64,000 nt of DNA from contig NC_092578.1 of the NCBI RefSeq assembly GCF_037975245.1, forward strand, positions 18,814,321 to 18,878,320, given 5' to 3'. This document shows, piece after piece, positions 12,599-25,700 of the stretch. The stretch comes from Apostichopus japonicus (lineage: Eukaryota; Echinodermata; Holothuroidea; Aspidochirotida; Stichopodidae). The notes beneath the pieces are model-generated. The model made no database searches, had not been told where the DNA came from, and worked only from the letters and a program-made list of their open reading frames with translations. The first letter of the stretch is position 1. Each line of letters starts with the position of its first letter. A program made the translations under genes and the position numbers.

Positions 12599-14844
12599 TA
12601 GTAGACAGTAGAAAGTAGTAGACAAACCTTGCGAGTAGACCTATAAGATATGATTCTTGTCAAATTGTCTCAGTATTCAACAATTCATCTCTAAACGTCC
12701 TTTTGTCGGGTGGGAGCGGGCAGACACCCACTGGATCACTTTCCTACATAGGGTCCGGCTTCAACGAGCCCAGGGTCACGCCCCCTGTTAAATTTCCTGG
12801 AACGATCCGCCTCCACCCATACCCCTCCACCCCCCCCCCCACCCTTGCGCACGCCACTGTTTGATATGCGTTTGATGCTGATTTTGTGCATGACTAGGAA
12901 GGTTTACAGAACAACAGTATATTGGCCCTTCACTAATAGTTAATAACAGTTTTAAGTAAGTTCTCTGGAGAATGTCCCGATCAGTGAGATAAAACATGAG
13001 GTAAAAGACTGTTATGCTTTGACACTAAACTGTAGGCTTTTGTAAAAGTTTAACTTGCCCCTTCCTAAGAACAAAAAATCAAAGAAATCAAATGGAAGTG
13101 GGTGTAGTTGAAAGAGAGACCGATTCCCTAACTAAAAAAATATGTCACCTTTCTCGTGGAGAGCATTTGGATTGTTTGTATACACCCACGCTGTTAAACT
13201 GAACACATTTACTAAGTCTAAATTAAACATCTTCTAAAATGGGCCACCGTGACCCTTAATAGCCTATATGTATATACATACGGAGACTCTTGTGTTAGTC
13301 TGTGCATCGCCCTTGGGCCTATCATTAACGAACATCACTTGAACTTCAAGATCGTCCCTTACATCAGTTTAAAACCATGCCAAATGTCTTAAGGTCTAAT
13401 TATTGCGCCTCTGGCCTGCCATAGAGTTCCAATTTTCTCTATCGTCTGTTATTTGTTTAACATATTGTTTAATCAAGCAGTTTTATTTGTAATGAAAATA
13501 ATGGCCAGATCATGAATATATATACCTTTCGAGGGACCAAGTCTTGGCCCGAAGCGGTTGAAGCCAATTAACTGGACAAAGAGTTCGAGTATTGTCCAGA
13601 CTCTTGAACTGCTTAGGGAGGGGGGCAGGGGGGGTGTGAACTGAAAACATCTAGAAAGATGTACCCTACAGTGTTAATATCGTGACAACAAAATTCTCTG
13701 TCGAAAATGTATCAGCTGGTTTTGTTCTTTGTAATTGACCAATCACCATGACAACCATTAGGAACAACATGCTCACCCTACCACCTAAAGGTTAAAATCC
13801 TTTGCGTTCAAACGAAAAATGAAAACCCAAGGAAGGAAATATATGATAATGAAAAGAAAAAATATTGGATTTACATAGAATGCAAGTTATCAACACACTT
13901 TTTAAATGAAATATAATAACTGAAAAAAAATGAAGGTAGCTCGGCCCTTTGATGATCTGTACATGTATTAATCCTAATTAACCTATGCAACCTCTTTAAG
14001 TTCAAATAACACATCAAAGAAATGACACTACGTGACATGGTTAACCCCCTCCCACCCCACCCCCCCCCCCCCGATCTTCCCATATTTTATTATGAACTTT
14101 TCCGGATAAACCTGTGTTTTCAAATTCTATGTTGCTATTAGAATGACGGGTCGAGGATTCTCTCTATTTCTCGTACTGTATACCGATGACGGAGGCCCGT
14201 TTTATGTCGAGAATAGAGATCGTACTCAACTTGGTCTGACAGCAAAGTTTAAAGGGACATTTCGCTTTTGCTTTTAAGGACAATTTCAGTGCAACGATTA
14301 TGTGTTTGAATGTGTCTTGGAACAATGTTATATGGGTTAATTTGCTTCTCGTAGAATTCACAGATTCTGTGAAGAAGAAAAAATATGCAGCCAAATACTT
14401 CGCAGTTCGCACCATGGCTGCACGTCATAATACTGAAAAACAAGTATTTTTGCTTTACAATTCTGCATTAATTTATTCAACAACAGGTTACTTGTAATAA
14501 AAATAAAAGTCAAGTCTGCAAAGCGATCTGTTTGCTGGGAACTAAGAGTTACGTATATAACTGAGTGTGGCCAGATGTGTTGTGGTTGGTGACCGTTCAG
14601 AAGCTGAAACTAGCATACACTAACATATATGTACCTTCAAGTCCTGACATATATAGTATCCGACACCGGAGTATGGTACAGTATACATTCTATAGTGCAG
14701 GTAAACAAAGACAATAGTGTATATCGTGGTTGTCAAATTGAAATGCAATTACAGGTTCGAATCTTAGGCAGATCTTTCGCTGTGTTCTAGGCGAACGCAT
14801 TTTATGTTGATTGCCTCCCTTCACCCATGCAGGTGTCTAAATTA

Positions 14845-14884
14845 GGACCTGCGGGGACCTGCGAGGACCTGCGAGGACCTGCTT
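14845..14884. repeat. 10-bp tandem repeat, four units
   Basis: GGACCTGCGA is repeated four times with changes at the last two positions of the first and last units. Confidence 0.9.
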
Positions 14885-15159
14885 CCTATAGGAAGTCCCG
14901 GCCATGCAGGGGACACGTGCAAATGGCGCCTCGTGAGCTACTGTTTGAATTGTGCAAACTTGAGTATGCGAGTGTGATAATTTACCTGGAAAATGACCAA
15001 AATAACAAAAGAGGGATTAAATGTTGTAAAAATCGCGTGAGAACGTCTTGCCTTGATGCAAGACGAGTAAAACCTTCAACATCTTTTTTTAAATATCAAA
15101 AAAGAAGAATCAGGATAATATTCCTTCATACATATTCATGCATCACGGCACAGAGCCAG

Positions 15160-15365
15160 CCAGTTGGGACAATTTCCTAATATATATAATTTCCCAATAT
15201 TATGCTCTTAAAGCACTGGTATTGTCAGTATACAAACAGTTCCTAACCTTGATCTGATAGAAACATGATATTCATACTGCTCGTACTGACAATACGAGTG
15301 CTCTGAAGCGGGACATCACACTACAGTATAGAAAAAAATTGTCCCAACTGTGTGACAGAGCACGA
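15160..15365. mobile_element. foldback element, copy B
   Basis: The inner arms AGCACTGGTATTGTCAGTA (from 15211) and TACTGACAATACGAGTGCT (from 15284) match at 18 of 19 positions when folded. The outer arms AGTTGGGACAATTT (near 15162) and AAATTGTCCCAACT (near 15337) are also complementary. The loop carries GATAGAAACA as in copy A at 6140-6345. No coding capacity and no clear target duplication were found. Confidence 0.6.
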
Positions 15366-15599
15366 TATATGTATCGACAAGTGCGGGGATATATTAACTA
15401 AACTATACCTTTAACGTATTGTAGGCTGAGCTTCAGCGCTGTCATGGTAGTAAATTAGCTCCCATTACACCTGTCTTTTAAAAGCCGGTATCTAAGTCGT
15501 CCATCGGTGTCTATCTACTTGAAAGGAAACAAGTATCGTCGGATGAAACACGCGTTCTCATTTTAGTTTTATATCTCTCTCTCCCTCTCACACACTCTC

Positions 15600-18500
15600 T
15601 CTTCACCTCACTCTGTCTCTAGCTCAGTAATTATGTTGATTGAATCAAGAAAGACGTGGAAAAGGAGATCAAAAGCAGAAAAGAGCTCTCTTTCACGTTC
15701 GTTCGGTTCCTGTTCTAGGATTTTTAGAGTGCGACTTGTCAACTCGATTGAGGCCAGAGTTCTTAATTTCTTTCTGTGCAGGTAAAAAAAAAAAAAAAAA
15801 CCTTCGTGTTTTAAGTTCACTCAACTTTCTGGCCAAGTCTGTGAGACTGTCAAACTGACTGAGCATTATACGTATGTTTTAAAGGGGTTCCGAGGTATCC
15901 ATCTGATAAATTGACGACATCTGTATACCGCGGTATATGGTATTAGATACTTAAATAGAATTTGCAGTTGCAATTGATAAAGTACAGATTTAGTCGAGCT
16001 TCATGTATATATCGTTACTCCCAAATTCCAAAAAAGAACACAGTTTTGAAATTTCTTAATTATTCGTATAGACACAGAGGAACAGGCAATATTGGTTGTG
16101 TTTCACTTTTAGTTCAGATGTCTGTCTTGTCAAAAACTGTGAAATATGATTATGTGGTGACCCTAAAATTAACAGCATTATGTTATGAACAAATTTGTCA
16201 ATCGAATTCTTTTCCGAATCGGTTGTATTTGCCTTTTGCTTTTTTCATTTGCTTTTTTTTTTTTTGCTTTTCATTGTTTTGTTTTTTTAAGTTTACAAAT
16301 TTTATTTCTAGTTTAATTTAATTATTAGTATACATTTTTTTTTATGATAAAATCAATATTTACGTTGTACGACGATTTAGCTCAAGAGTCTGCTCAATAT
16401 CACATAAAAGTGGAAACAATTATTGCCTGATTTTTCACAGTTTTCATTCCCAATCGAAAAGAAACTGTCGTCTGAGGCCTTTTCCAATATCGAGACTGTA
16501 GTCCTTTTTCTTATGGCTAGGTCTAAAATATTAGATTTCTTGTAAGTTCGCGTATCCGAATAGCCAACAACCGACTAATTAAGCTAGTGGCGCTATTGAT
16601 ATTTGGGGTAGTGGCGCTATTAACATTTATTAGCTTTGTTTTCACTGGTTACTATAAAGATTTGTAAAGAAGGAAGTTAGTAATGACAAATTCATCATAT
16701 AGTTGAATTAAAGTTAAGTGATTTGCAGGAATCTTAAGTCAATTTCCAATAACGACTGCGTCATGTTCCTAAGCAGAAGCTCTCTGCGTTCAGTAAATAT
16801 ACTTTTTCAACGCCATCGCTATATAATTTGGAAGATGCAATGATGATAATTGGTGGCGCTAGTCACTTTTGCAGGATGTAGGAACTTTGGGTGGATATGG
16901 AAAACTCGTCCAGGAACTAATAATAGTTTTGGTAAATTCTTTACAGAGTTTGTAAAAATGTCTTTTACATGGAAGTTTGAACTACACTGTATACATGCTA
17001 CATGGCAACAATCTCTTATGTCATAGAACGCACAGGACCCAATTATCCACATCGTAGGAAGTGTTCTTGTTTGTGAAGGATATACGCGACGTAAATGAGT
17101 TCTTTTCGAAATTATTAGTTATCAAATTTCATTAATTCAGCATGATTTAGCAAATTGTAAAAATTTGTGAGCAAACAGATTTGAAGAGTTTGTGAAAAGG
17201 TTTTAAAATGTCAAAATATTGGCTGCAGACTTCCACACTGTACAAGGTTATTTCCCTAGAAAAAGAGTTGGTATATCTTAAAATGGTATGCTCCGCCTTA
17301 CGTCATAAAACTCTTATCCAATCACTATGTGAAATGCGATTGTTACGTTCCATAACAGCCTAAACATTTATGTTGTATAGGCTGCATGAAGTAAACGTAT
17401 GTACATGTATGCTGTACTGGAGCTGCTGTACAGTGACATTAAGTACATACGGTGTCGAGTTAGGGAACGTCATATGCGGGGTCAGTGAACGCAGAATTGA
17501 ACGCGGGAACTTTAGCTGGGAAACTTTTACATTCCGCTTGGGAAGAAATTGGCCACTGCTATCTGTGTACAATACCCTAGCTATTCCACCCCACAAAAAA
17601 ACAGTATTTATTAGCAGAACCTAAAGCGTTAAGAGCTAATAATGATAGATCTATCTGATACCGTAGTCTAAATAGCCTATGCCTCTCATAATATGCACCA
17701 TCTGCAGCTAAAATCTTAATATTCCCAAGATTCCATTCTCCTGCCTTACAAGTTCCCCATACATTGGGGGCCAGGTTTATAGACCCCATGCAGGAACACA
17801 GGCACTCCATTACAAAAACATTCATTCGCCTCTGGCCCTTCCATATAGATTGAACCCCAACCTAAATCAGCTGGGGGCAATTACGAATTTACCCCTCCCA
17901 CCAAAGTAGGCTACTTCATTCAACCAGTTACATGTAACATCACTGTGTCGGTTTCTTCTTGGTAAGTCAGCGATGTCTTGCAGCATGCCCAGTTGAAGGG
18001 ATCGAACTACCAAAGTCAGGAAATATGATTACTTCGAAAGACAATAATTGTTTTGGCATATTTCTTCGGTCGGTGATTTGATTATAATTGAAGAAGTTAT
18101 TCATGAGCTTTTACGTGCGAAGACCAAAGATCCTACATCTATGGTATACTTCCAGCCAATCACAATAATACATTTAGTCACGTGATACTACGGATTAATT
18201 TAATTGAGGCAAAGTAAATCAACGTCATGCATACTCATTCACTCATATCGATAAACTTAGGACTAAAGGGCCGAAAGAAAAATTTCTTCATATCTTGTTC
18301 CATCGCCGTCATTTTCAAGCACAATGCATGTTATAAAGGCAATATATTGACATTTTTCATATTTTTTAATGTCTGTAATCATTCCTTTACTTGTGTGCAA
18401 CTTGTTGGGGGTAAATATTTCATTCCTCTTACCCGTGGAAGAGTAGCCTACGTGAGAAAACTCTTGCTTATTGCTTAATCATAGATATCATTTGATTTTG

Positions 18501-19000
18501 GTAAAAGAAATAATGCCACCTTGCAGTTGATACTTTCTAAAAAGTGCCATGGTGTGTCCGGTGGCGTGTTAGGTCCTAAATCTGCATTGTAACATAACGT
18601 AAACATGAGGAAAGTGCGAGAATCAGAGAGAATTAGAGGAACATACTTCTGTAAATTTTGTCGAGTCACGTATTTCGTAACTTTAAGTTCTAAATTATCA
18701 TATTTAGGTGGTAGATATCATAAATTGTGAAATATAATCTACAACTGATCGCAGTCAAAGGTCATTTAAATTCTATCGCCGTTTCTTAAATAAAACGTGT
18801 TAAAATTATAGAATAAATAATGAACTATATCTTAAGTTTATTGAATTTAAGAGTGTGTTAAGAATATTACAAGTTCCTGTTTGTGGAAGGATGATGTCCC
18901 GCGGACAGAAGGTTAATTTACGCAACTTACACCACAAGGCCATTGTGAACGAAGTTTTCAGGCAGCGTTGACAAACGATCCGAACCAGTTAAATTTAATT
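15600..19000. other. no recognisable gene; DNA upstream of ABCB6
   Basis: AT-rich DNA with homopolymer runs (A run near 15785, T run near 16250). A duplicated word TAGTGGCGCTATT lies near 16585 and 16610. Frames up to about 119 codons (15962-16321) show no known domain. Promoter elements of ABCB6 could lie at the right end but are not recognisable by eye. Confidence 0.5.
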
Positions 19001-19658
19001 TGCAGTTATCTAGCCTATCTCATAATTTTTGTGTTCGATACGTGAGAAGTAGCCGTTGCGGTAAGCATGATTTCAATCTAAGCTATTCCGTTTTAAATAT
19101 TATTTTGTTTTTAGAAAACTAAAACTTGTTTGGATCCGAACCGTGTTTGTATCTATATTGTGTACCGCTAGTATTAGGCTAGGACTATTTCCGCGAATTT
19201 CCGTATGACTGTGCATTATGTGCATTACTAGGGCCTAATAGTACTGGGATTTACGGTAAGGATATCTAGCGTTCACGTATATTGCCAAAACCTTTTTTAT
19301 GTACTCTCTATCTAGGACGTTGAGCAGAAGAAAAAAAATAAGAAATAATAGGGCCTCAGGTTTTTTTTTCATGGTGACACACATTATGTTGCTAGTAATA
19401 CAACTGTATGCAGTTCTTTAGGTCAATGATATTGTTGAGTGAACACAGCTGACTGTTGCACCTGATTTCATAAACAAATCCTCTTTCACTTAAGAAGAAA
19501 TCATGTAAATTAATGCCAGTTACGATAACTTGTTAGGCTCTGACTTAATTCCTATTAGCCAATATCAGGACAGTGAACTAACAAATAAGGTTGTGCTTTG
19601 GTTGGTGGGCAGCCATGTTTGATTACTTGACAACCTCTTTTCCTCTTTCGTGACACAG
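19000..19658 (+). promoter_or_regulatory. putative 5' UTR exon end and first intron upstream of ABCB6
   Basis: The ABCB6 start codon at 19659 sits directly after a good acceptor: a pyrimidine-rich tract from about 19630, then CAG ending at 19658. This implies at least one upstream non-coding exon. Two donor-like sites lie upstream: GTAAGC at 19061 (after TTGCG) and GTAAGG at 19256 (after TTACG). The first would give an intron of about 598 bp. No TATA box or initiator can be assigned by eye, so the transcription start is unknown. The alternative is that transcription starts within the tract and the acceptor match is coincidental. Confidence 0.35.
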
Positions 19659-22600
19659 ATGTCTTTTGGAATGAAATACCTCATGAAGACCTCCAATAGG
19701 GCTCCATTCTGTCCAGGGAATTACAGTCTCTTTGATGTATGGATAGATCAAGGACTCTCCCAATGTTTTTGTAACACATTGGCTTCCTCCATCTTGTTGT
19801 TCCTGATGGTCCTCGGTATCTTAGAAGTTTTAGCATTCTGGAAGAAAGCTGTCACTTGGAGGAAAGAACACAAGCCCAAACCGTTTTGGTTCCGTGTTCA
19901 GACTTTGTTACATCTCTGCGTGTTGGCTCTTCATATCACTCGTGTTGTCGTCCACGGGGTACTCGGACCCAAACCACTACATGGATACCTGGAACTCAGC
20001 GGCTGTTTCTATTCGGCAGCATACCTCATCGCTTCCTTGGTGTTGTACGTGGAACGCACAAGGACTCTTGCTACCAGGACTCGTAGAGGCCACGGTACCA
20101 TCCTCTTGCTCTTCTGGACAATTGCAGTGGTTGCAGAATTCCTGGCGGTGATATCTATCGGCAGTTCAGAATGGTGGTTCGATTTGGAGAACGATTTAGA
20201 TAAAGTGGAATTTGGTCTTTGGTTGGGACGGCTCTTCTGCTCACTGTTGCTCTTTGCATTTGGTATGAGAGCCCCTGGTTTACCTCCAACAGGATATGCC
20301 TTGATGATCAACAGTCAACCAGTCCCAGTAGATAACTATCAGGTGGGTAAACCATGTAAACAACCTTTGCTCATGGCATGCTGGGGTGTCAAATAGCATA
20401 TACTTCTGCAAGTTTCTGTTTCTGTTAAGTGCTTGTTAAAAACCACTCTCGGGTATCACAACGAGGATGTTGGTGCGCAGTGCAGCAGTGCTAATAACAA
20501 TGCGTGGGCAATCTTGTCTTAAACACCTAAAGACCAGGGCTCTCTTTAACAGCCAAGGATTGTGTATTCCAGTCTTTTATAGTCCTAGGATAGAAACTAT
20601 ACTGAAAAGCACGATGATTATGTGGAATTTGTGTATAGCGGCCATACCTCCCTGGTTTCAAGAAGGAATTAGTGTCGTTTTGGACTGCAATTAGGCCATT
20701 AATAATTTGGTAAAAGAGCATAAGTCTGGCCCTTTCCCTTTTTTCTGTGAGGGGTTCCCACTTCAAAGTCTTCAAGATCTCAGTGACGCTGGATTGGAGT
20801 TACAAAACATGCTGCCTTCCTTTGAATTTTTTCTATTTTATCTTGGTCTGAGACCTTATAAGGGTCCCAAATCTGAGCTGCATATTCAAGAGTAGAAAGA
20901 CACATAGACATATTGGCCAATTCACATAATTCTGGTGGGTAAGAGTGCAAATTCCTATGGCATGGCATTTATTGAAGTACTGTGTTAAAATAAAATAAAA
21001 AGCTGCAGCAGAGAGTTCTACAAAATCCCCTGCAGCAAGGCTGAACCAATATCAAACAATACTAGAGATTATCTATTATCTCGGCAGATCAGCGGTGCCT
21101 ATTGTATTTAATATATAATTGGATGATGATAAAACATACTGTACTGATCAACCAAACCCAACTCCAGTTTGATTGAAAAAGATGGGTGATTTGATTAGAT
21201 TTGACAAATATTTATTTTCAATGAGCTTTCTTTGGTAAAATCTGCAGAACATTGGTTGGATGCCTGCTTTTGATGTGTTGGCAGTAATATTTTAATTTTT
21301 ATATATAAATTTTTATGCAAACAATGACACACACTGAAGGTTTTTCAATTTTGTTTTGTATACATTTTTCGTCGAAAGTGTAATCAGTTACCTTAATGTT
21401 AACGGAATAATAGAAAGTCGTGCATATTTATCTGGCAGTCTTTGCTAGAACTTTGTTTTTTGTGTTCATGTGTTTTTCAGGAGGATGAGGATTCTACAGC
21501 AAACCAACCTTCAACGTGGGCAAGTGCTTGGAAGAAAATCAAGACTGTTTGGCCGTATGTCTGGCCTCGAGGACACTATCTCATGCAATTCAGGGTCCTT
21601 ATATGCATAATGTTGCTGGTAGCAGGCAGAGTGGTCAATGTCTTCGTTCCAGTCCTGAATAAGTTGATAAGTGAGTAGAACTTCCTGTTCTAGAGCCTCA
21701 TAGAATTGAGTCACTAAAAGTGATTATAAATATTTCAGTAGTCATCCTAATAATAAAAGTATTTTACAACTTAGAAGGTGGAATTTTTCATTTATTTTTT
21801 TATTTATAGAATATCATACCTTTAACTTGAGTATATGAACTAGGAGGTGTTTTGACCTTTCACTGTGATACTGTGATTGTTGGTTACCGTAACAGAAGAT
21901 GAAAATTGAACAAAAGAAGAAGATATGCATAGTAATGCATAGTAATCATAGTAATGCATTGTAATACATAGTTATTGTACTTCAAACTTATTTAAATTAT
22001 GTCACTAGTGATAATGTTTGATAAGTTGTGAGAGACGACAGTTTACCTAATGAATGTACGGTGATCATGCTCATTTTTACATGATTACACGAAACCTTAT
22101 CAAATTTGATTTCGGTATCATTAATAAAACAATCTTTTCTTTTGTTTCACTGCTCAGTTGATGCTCTGACTGTCACCAAGTCCCACGATGTAGAGTTCCC
22201 ATGGCAATACATTCTTTTGAGTATCGGTTGCAAACTAATGCAAGGAGGTGGATTTGGTAAGTACAAGTTAGCTGAATCTATTTGGTCACTTCTTGTTTAC
22301 TCTTTTGGAGGGTTGGGGGGGGGGGTGTAGGATTGGGTCTGTCGGTGGTTACTTTTTTGGTATGATAAGCGATAAACCAGTCAATGTGAATTGAAGGCAA
22401 AGATAAAACAACTTGTCCGTGGTTCATTATCAGCTTCAATCAAATCTCGTCTTTCAGGTGGACTTGGTTTCCTCACCAATTTTCGCGCTTTCTTATGGAT
22501 TCGTGTTCAGCAGTTTACGACCAAGGGGATTATGGTCAGACTTTTTGCACATCTGCATGGGTAAGCTATGCAAACTTGTTTGTTCTGATGAAGTTTTTAA

Positions 22601-22749
22601 ATCTTGTTTACAATAGAAGGTTAGCAAGTTAGTTACCATAGCAATAATAGCAAATAAATTGGAAAAAACATGATTAGTTAGTTAGGCTACTTAAATTACC
22701 CTTTAGAATTATGATATTGCATGAGGCCAAGGTATTTCCTGTTTGGTTG

Positions 22750-22793
<44 letters not shown>

Positions 22794-25700
22794 GCTGATA
22801 TTATCTATATCTATCGTTGTGTGTATCAGTTTACCCAGGTTTCAGTCACATTAATAAAAATTTAGTCATTTCCTTCAAAGAGAATACATTTACAATCATT
22901 AACGACGAAATGACTGTTATAATATGACTTAAAACCAATTAAAACAAATCCAATTTTATGAAAGTAGTTTCAGGCATTTTTGGTAACTTTTATACGAGTT
23001 ACACGTAGGGCAAACATAGGTCGAGACAGAAACATCCCTCCTTTTCATTTTTCTTTTCTTTTCTTTTAATCTCTTTAGTTTGTCCCTTCAATGGCACTTA
23101 AACCGGAAAACTGGTGAAGTTTTAAGGATCATGGACAGAGGTACCACAAGTATCAACAGTTTGCTGAGGTATGTCAAGTTTTAGAGGGTTATCCATGTCA
23201 AGGGTGTAGGGAGATATCTATTCTTTAATACTATATGAAAGGTTGACTTTTGACAGAGTTCCGTTAGCAGCAATCACTGTGACAGGTGGAAAGACAGTTA
23301 ATGATACAGTTGGAATTAAATTCCCAGCATATGGGAAGGGACAAAAAACACAGTTTTTGTAAAATATTCTAGCTTTTAAATTGGACTCCACTTGTTTAAA
23401 GCCACTTCACTGAGTGCTGGATACGTGACATAGCTGGGAATGTAACCCGTCAAGTCAAGTTGGCATGTATGTGTTTATAATTTTGTATGTATCTGTCATT
23501 GTTATGCCCTACCGTATGATAAATGTCACTACCTCTAAAGAGTACAAGGTCCCTATTGATTTAGGTCAGGTTCAATGAACATCTCTGATTTAGGGAATGA
23601 TAACATCTGAAAATTGTGTAGCTGTGTATCATAAGGAGGTAATGGTATTGTTGTAAGAAACTGTATTTTTATGAAATTTTAGTAACCCATTCTTTTTGAA
23701 AAATTTACCAAAATCAATGACTAACAATGGAGGTGTGTTAAGAAATATAAATCTTGTGCTATGGCACAATAAATGTACATATAACACTGAAGTCAACTTT
23801 AAAATTGCTGAAAGACTTCTGAAAGATATTCAGTTTAAAGCAATGTATACATCTCTGAATAATTCGTTGGTATTGTGTAAGTATCTTCTTATTTTATGTG
23901 TGTGATTTCCAACTCATCTGTATCGTGTTTCCTTTCATTATCCCCAGTTACGTGGTTTTCAACATTTTTCCGACCATTGCCGATATCGCCATTGCCATCG
24001 TTTATTTTGTGACTGCCTTCAACCCCTGGTTTGGTGTCATCATCTTTTGTGCTATGACTTTGTACCTCAGTAAGTAATGCTCTCTTCACTTCTTCCATTC
24101 CTCACTAGAAAAAAATAGCAATCTGCCTTTCCCATTTGTGTCTGGTTTATTTACCTTCACTGTTAGTATCGCATAAATAATACTACTTCTGCATAATTTG
24201 TCAATTAAACATTTTGCAGAAAATTGTTCACTTGCTCACTTGGAATGAAGTGATCAATTTAACATTTTGCAGAAAAATTTTGAATTAACGAGATCTGATA
24301 AGTTGTCAATTAAACATGTCACAGAAAAATGTTCAAATGCTCAGTTAAAGCAACTGAGCAATCCAACCTTTTTTCTAAATTTTGATAAGATATTATCTTG
24401 TTATCTCTACAATTTACTGAAAAATGTTGGTTTATTGGGGCAAAGTTTTCTTACGTTGATGGTACTTTTAAGCTTCTGTAGATTACCTATTTCAAGCTCT
24501 TTTATATGTAAAATAATATATAAAATAATTTACCTTTTGGGGCTAACTTGTTTTACATTTTAAACAGGCAATATCAGTTCATAGGTTAGACATAATGAAC
24601 CTGCTGTTTGGTGTGGAGATGCTGCGTTCGGGAACGCAAGTCAATGAAAACTACCGCAGATGTTACATGTTGTTGAAAGTTTCTTTTGCAACAGAATAAT
24701 CTAGAGATGATCAGTGGTTGAACTTTAAAATATCCAGTAAAATCCAATAAAATATCCGGAATACGATATATAATCAAAAAGGATACCTTCACTGCTGTAA
24801 AGCTATGTGGGTGCAAAGAAAATTCACTGCTGTGGGTGCACTTGTGGGTGCACCTTCACTGCTGCAGGTGGGTGCAAAGAATATTAAACTAAAGGAAAAA
24901 ATTTGAAATTGACCTTTGATCTTCACAGTCGCTACAATCTACATCACCGAGTGGAGAACAAAATTCCGACGAGATATGAACCTGAAAGATAACAAGATGA
25001 AACAGAAAGCAGTAGACTCTCTTCTAAATTTCGAGACCGTCAAATATTACAGCAACGAAGAATTTGAAGTCGAAAGATACGACGAGGCCATTAAAGATTA
25101 TCAGGTTTGTTTGTGTGGTTTGAAAAATTAAGGGAAGTATGGGACTCGATGTTTCCATTATTGAGTCAGTTGTTTTATCCTGAAGGGGGGGGGGGGGAGA
25201 GGGAGAGAGAAAAACAGTCAACAATCGAGAGTAACGTATATATGTGATTGAAATGCTGATGAACAATAATTATAAAGGAAATCCTGCAAGCATCGAAACA
25301 TTCGGGCGTAACTTTTGTCAGGCTTAGTATTCGGTGTTTATAAGCATCGGTTGATCGTCAGCTCGGTTTGAATTTGGCTAATGTAAAGTGGCTTTGTTTG
25401 GATTTCAAAGAGCCAGTTTGTCTGCAATTTTTCCAAAACTTTTTCAATATATACAAACAGTTTTTTTTACAAAATGAGCAAGATAAGAGACCATCTAGAA
25501 GTTTTGTTTACAAACTTTACCAGATCAATTCAATCAAAAAATATTTCATTTTATTGTTTTATTGTTTCTTTCTTTTTCCTTATTAGGTTAGTGAATGGAA
25601 ATCTGTCGCTACTCTTTCACTCTTGAATACAGCTCAGAACATCATCGTCAACTCAGGCATGTTAGTTGGATGTCTCCTGTGTGCCTGGTTCGTTCACCAG

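Noticed and set aside
19650-19658. Start of ABCB6 nine bases earlier at a GTG codon
   Set aside because: These bases form the end of a splice acceptor (GTGACACAG); the ATG at 19659 is the plausible start.
25265-25310. Third hammerhead-like motif (ATCGAAACATTC)
   Set aside because: The CTGANGA half of the core is missing and stem I does not pair.
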